Of a DNA stretch of 8,392 nucleotides, positions 6,499 through 8,392 are shown piece by piece. Position 1 is the first letter of the stretch; every line of letters begins with the position of its first letter. The position numbers were made by a program, and so were the translations under genes. The DNA is from Muribaculaceae bacterium (GTDB lineage: Bacteria > Pseudomonadota > Alphaproteobacteria > Rs-D84). The stretch spans positions 1-8,392 of the forward strand of contig JAMPEH010000089.1 in NCBI GenBank assembly GCA_023665245.1, given 5' to 3'. The notes beneath the pieces were generated by a model. That model made no database searches. It saw only the letters and a list, made by a program, of their open reading frames with translations, and was not told where the DNA came from.

Positions 6499-7860
6499 AT
6501 GGGTATTTTGCGAGTTGGAGCGGCAAAGCGCTGCATCGATCCACCGCCCGGACTGTACCCGATCCCCAGCAGCTTTGCGGACTGGGGGCAGGAGCCGCTG
6601 CTGCAGGAAGCGGTATATGATAATGTGTTTTGCAGAGCGATCGTGATCGACAACGGAGAACAGCGGTTCCTGGCCGCGGTGTACGAAACTATGGGCTATC
6701 CCGGTGCGCCGGGGCTGAAAGAGAAGCTGGCCGGCGCCGCGGGGGTGCCGGTGGACCATGTTCTGCTGGCGGGGACGCACAACCACTCCGCGCCGAAAGA
6801 CGTCCATTCCGGAAATGAGAACAGCACGCCTGAGGAGGTCGCCTTTCACAAGAAATACTGGCAGATCGAGGAGGCGGCCGGCCTTGAAGCGGTCAGAGAG
6901 GCCGTGCAGGCGATGCGCCCGGCAAAATACGGCTATGGGGAAGGCCTGAGCTATGTCAATGTGAACCGCGACGTCCATACCCCCTTTGGCTATTGGGTCG
7001 AGGGCAAAAATCTCGGAGGGTACAGCGACCGCAAGATCCGGATGATAAAATTTGTTGATGAAGAGGAAAATCTGATCGCCGTACTGGGAAACTATGGCAT
7101 GCACAACACATGTATTCACATGATGCGGGATTTTGACGGAAAGGCGAAGACGTCGGGAAACGTCAGCGGGATCGCCAGCCGCTTTGTGGAGGAGCACTAC
7201 GGAAACGGAGCGGTCGCCATCTGGACGAGCGGCTGCGCCGGCAATCAGAATCCGCTGCTGAGCCACAATTTGCAGTATGAGTATCCGGATGGCTATTCCA
7301 CCTCGGTGGAGCTGCCGGACGGCGTCGGATTCATGATGATGGAATATATGGGGCGGACTCACGGGGCAGACTGCGTCAGGACCATTGACGCCATCGCGCA
7401 CTATTCCGCCGAGATGCCCATATCTGCCGCGAAGAAAATCATTTTGCTGCCAGGACAGAAGAGGCGGACGGCTCAGGAGAAGCACGCCATGTTCCGCATG
7501 GGCGGGAATGGCCTGAGAAAGCCAGGCGATTTGCCTGCGCTGCCGGAAGTGCCTGAAATGATAAAAGCCGATGACGTCCGGCTGGAAATGACGCTGAGCA
7601 TCCTTGGCGGCATTGCCATGATCGGCATAGGCGGAGAGCCCTATGCGGAGCTGGGCCGGGATCTGCTGGACGCCGTTCCCTGCAAAAACTCGTTTATCGT
7701 GACACATATAGCGGCGGACAGCGCAAGGTATATCCTGGATAAGGGATCAAAGGACAAAAAGGTATTTCAAGCATTCCGGCGGGTGGTTCCCGGAAGCGCG
7801 GACGAGCTGATCGTGGATGCCGCGCTTGATCTGTTCCGTGCCGCCGGAGGGCCAAGATAA
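6499..7860 (+). CDS. Neutral ceramidase-like zinc amidohydrolase, short cytoplasmic form
   Basis: 453 residues resembling the N-terminal catalytic domain of neutral/alkaline ceramidase (PF04734). Matches in order: opening LRVGAAKRCIDPPPG (4-18), like the family's VGxGxxDITP; GTHNHSAP (92-99, family THTHSGP, His94 and His96); NYGMHNT (198-204, His202); GCAGNQNP (245-252, family NAGDxSP); GGEPYAELGRDL (378-389, Glu380); and SARYILD (408-414, Tyr411). The last four align by pattern with the zinc ligands His, His, Glu and Tyr of the family. Known bacterial ceramidases are secreted and carry an extra C-terminal Ig-like domain, for roughly 640-670 residues in all; this protein has neither a signal peptide nor that domain. 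The substrate is thus likely an intracellular amide and need not be ceramide. It is the last gene of the operon, 9 bases after the metallohydrolase. Confidence 0.8.
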   Translation: MGILRVGAAKRCIDPPPGLYPIPSSFADWGQEPLLQEAVYDNVFCRAIVIDNGEQRFLAAVYETMGYPGAPGLKEKLAGAAGVPVDHVLLAGTHNHSAPKDVHSGNENSTPEEVAFHKKYWQIEEAAGLEAVREAVQAMRPAKYGYGEGLSYVNVNRDVHTPFGYWVEGKNLGGYSDRKIRMIKFVDEEENLIAVLGNYGMHNTCIHMMRDFDGKAKTSGNVSGIASRFVEEHYGNGAVAIWTSGCAGNQNPLLSHNLQYEYPDGYSTSVELPDGVGFMMMEYMGRTHGADCVRTIDAIAHYSAEMPISAAKKIILLPGQKRRTAQEKHAMFRMGGNGLRKPGDLPALPEVPEMIKADDVRLEMTLSILGGIAMIGIGGEPYAELGRDLLDAVPCKNSFIVTHIAADSARYILDKGSKDKKVFQAFRRVVPGSADELIVDAALDLFRAAGGPR

Positions 7861-7941
7861 GTGAGGCGTTTTTTGAAAGCGGATATCACCGAAACGCTCT
7901 CCTGCTGTGCGCCTGCATTTCGCATATGATGAGCAAAGCTG

Positions 7942-7988
7942 AAGCATCGGGCCCGGGTGGAAGACTCCACCCGGGCCCGATGCTTTTT
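7942..7988 (+). terminator. Rho-independent terminator of the operon
   Basis: The arms AAGCATCGGGCCCGGGTGG (7942-7960) and CCACCCGGGCCCGATGCTT (7967-7985) pair perfectly over 19 bp around a 6-base loop (AAGACT), followed by TTTTT (7984-7988). It lies 81 bases after the last operon gene. On the minus strand the T-run is poor (GCTTC), but the stem abuts the stop codon of the convergent gene, so it may end both transcripts. Confidence 0.95.
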
Positions 7989-8220
7989 ATGCCAGGTCGT
8001 TGTCGTTCTGGCCCCGGATGGACTCGGCGAAGTCCTTATGGGGCATCACGTCGTAATGGTACTTGTTCAACACCGGAATGATCCGGTAGAACAGCTTGGT
8101 GTCCAGATTAAAGTAGAACACGGTGAACAGCGCCGCGTAGGCGATCAATGCCACCTTCACAACCGCCCACAGGATCCGCCAAACCAGGCACCCGGATTTT
8201 TTCTTCTTACACCCGCGCAT
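7987..8220 (-). CDS. Small single-pass membrane protein, unknown function
   Basis: 77 residues, convergent with the operon. A basic start with two cysteines (MRGCKKKKSGC) is followed by one membrane segment (about 16-37, VVKVALIAYAALFTVFYF core) and a 40-residue polar tail with NKYHYDVMPHKDF. The lysines before the segment suggest the N-terminus stays inside and the tail outside. An AGAGGAGG site lies upstream (8233-8240 on this strand), but its spacing of 12 bases to the ATG is long. The stop TAA overlaps the T-run of the operon terminator. I do not recognise the family; nothing ties it to the operon beyond proximity. It is most likely real, given the ribosome site, the membrane segment and the absence of any competing gene. 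Confidence 0.65.
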   Translation of the reverse strand: MRGCKKKKSGCLVWRILWAVVKVALIAYAALFTVFYFNLDTKLFYRIIPVLNKYHYDVMPHKDFAESIRGQNDNDLA

Positions 8221-8232
8221 AACGTTTCTGCG

Positions 8233-8240
8233 CCTCCTCT
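8233..8240 (-). promoter_or_regulatory. Ribosome binding site of the small membrane protein, long spacing
   Basis: AGAGGAGG on the minus strand, 12 bases before the ATG at 8220. No other in-frame start lies closer. The site also directly follows and overlaps the stop TGA (8240-8242) of a 30-codon frame upstream on the same strand. Confidence 0.6.
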
Positions 8241-8392
8241 CAAATCAGATCGCCGCCCCCGCAGAAGTGCAGCTTCTCAGTGGGGCCCCCCAGCACGGCA
8301 TGAGCCTTCCCGTCAGTGTCGCTTCGCGCCACTGACTAAGGCCCGTAGGGCGGGCAAAAAGTTTTTCTTTTGGTACTTTTCTTTGTTCACAA
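8240..8392. repeat. Hairpin-rich intergenic element, probable dispersed repeat, cut by window end
   Basis: This stretch holds several small inverted repeats in series. GTCAGTGTCGC (8312-8322) and GCGCCACTGAC (8326-8336) pair over 11 positions with one mismatch around a TTC loop. GCCCG (8341-8345) pairs with CGGGC (8351-8355), followed by an A5-G-T5 tract (8356-8366) and a T-rich run. TTGT/ACAA (8383-8386/8389-8392) sits at the very edge. The density of short hairpins and poly-A/poly-T blocks resembles dispersed intergenic repeats of gut Clostridia, as I recall them; copy number cannot be seen from one copy. It could also be the leader or promoter region of the minus-strand gene. Confidence 0.4.

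Noticed and set aside
5452..7707. A 751-codon open frame on the minus strand across the MBL-fold and ceramidase-like genes
   Set aside because: It is in the same codon register as the two real genes, and stays open because they avoid TTA, CTA and TCA. The translation is low-complexity, rich in His, Gln, Arg and Val, with no domain, and both sense genes have clear family motifs.
7866..7897. Weak inverted repeat GCGTTT/AAACGC as an earlier terminator
   Set aside because: Only 6 bp with a 20-base loop and no T-run after it; the perfect 19-bp hairpin at 7942 is far better.
7861..7929. A 22-codon frame (GTG start, MRRFLKADITETLSCC...) directly after the stop of the ceramidase-like gene
   Set aside because: No ribosome binding site of its own, no similarity that I recognise, and it is simply the same frame continuing past the TAA. 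It is probably the 3' untranslated part before the terminator.
1..8392. CRISPR array, tRNA or rRNA genes, insertion sequence, phage or defence genes
   Set aside because: No regularly spaced repeats, no tRNA-like or rRNA-like sequence, and no transposase, integrase or defence domains seen on either strand.

Overview
This window looks like chromosomal DNA of a GC-rich Gram-positive gut Clostridium-type bacterium (Bacillota, Clostridia, perhaps Oscillospiraceae or a relative). The call rests on protein style, purine-rich Shine-Dalgarno sites (GAGGGTG, AGGAGG), tightly packed same-strand genes, and near absence of the codons TTA, CTA and TCA, which leaves very long empty antisense frames. The taxonomic call is an inference; no marker gene is present.

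Layout. Positions 2-49 are the last 15 codons of an upstream gene. A perfect 13-bp inverted repeat (64-76/97-109) fills the gap before the operon body. From 133 to 7860 there are eight same-strand genes with gaps of 0-13 bases and four overlapping stop/start junctions: two permeases and two ATPases of a peptide/nickel/opine-type (Dpp/Opp) ABC importer, a small one-membrane-segment protein with a bacterial PH-like domain, an aldose 1-epimerase, a metallo-beta-lactamase-fold protein with an altered zinc motif (HxGxDH), and a short, signal-less relative of neutral ceramidase. The unit ends in a strong terminator hairpin (7942-7988). A convergent gene for a 77-residue single-pass membrane protein follows on the minus strand (7987-8220). 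The last 150 bases are hairpin-rich and resemble an intergenic repeat.

How the genes may work together. The ABC genes import a solute. The binding protein is not visible and may be the upstream gene. The epimerase suggests that a free reducing sugar is released. The two zinc-hydrolase-fold proteins, both without signal peptides, suggest that an imported compound is cleaved inside the cell. The ceramidase-like protein hints at amide-bond hydrolysis. A plausible but unproven reading is uptake and dismantling of an amide-bearing or sugar-bearing conjugate. No regulator, kinase or glycosidase lies in the window, so the substrate stays open. The points most worth a second look are the combination of these enzymes, the HxGxDH substitution, the minimal cytoplasmic ceramidase-like protein, and the PH-like membrane protein inside a transporter operon.
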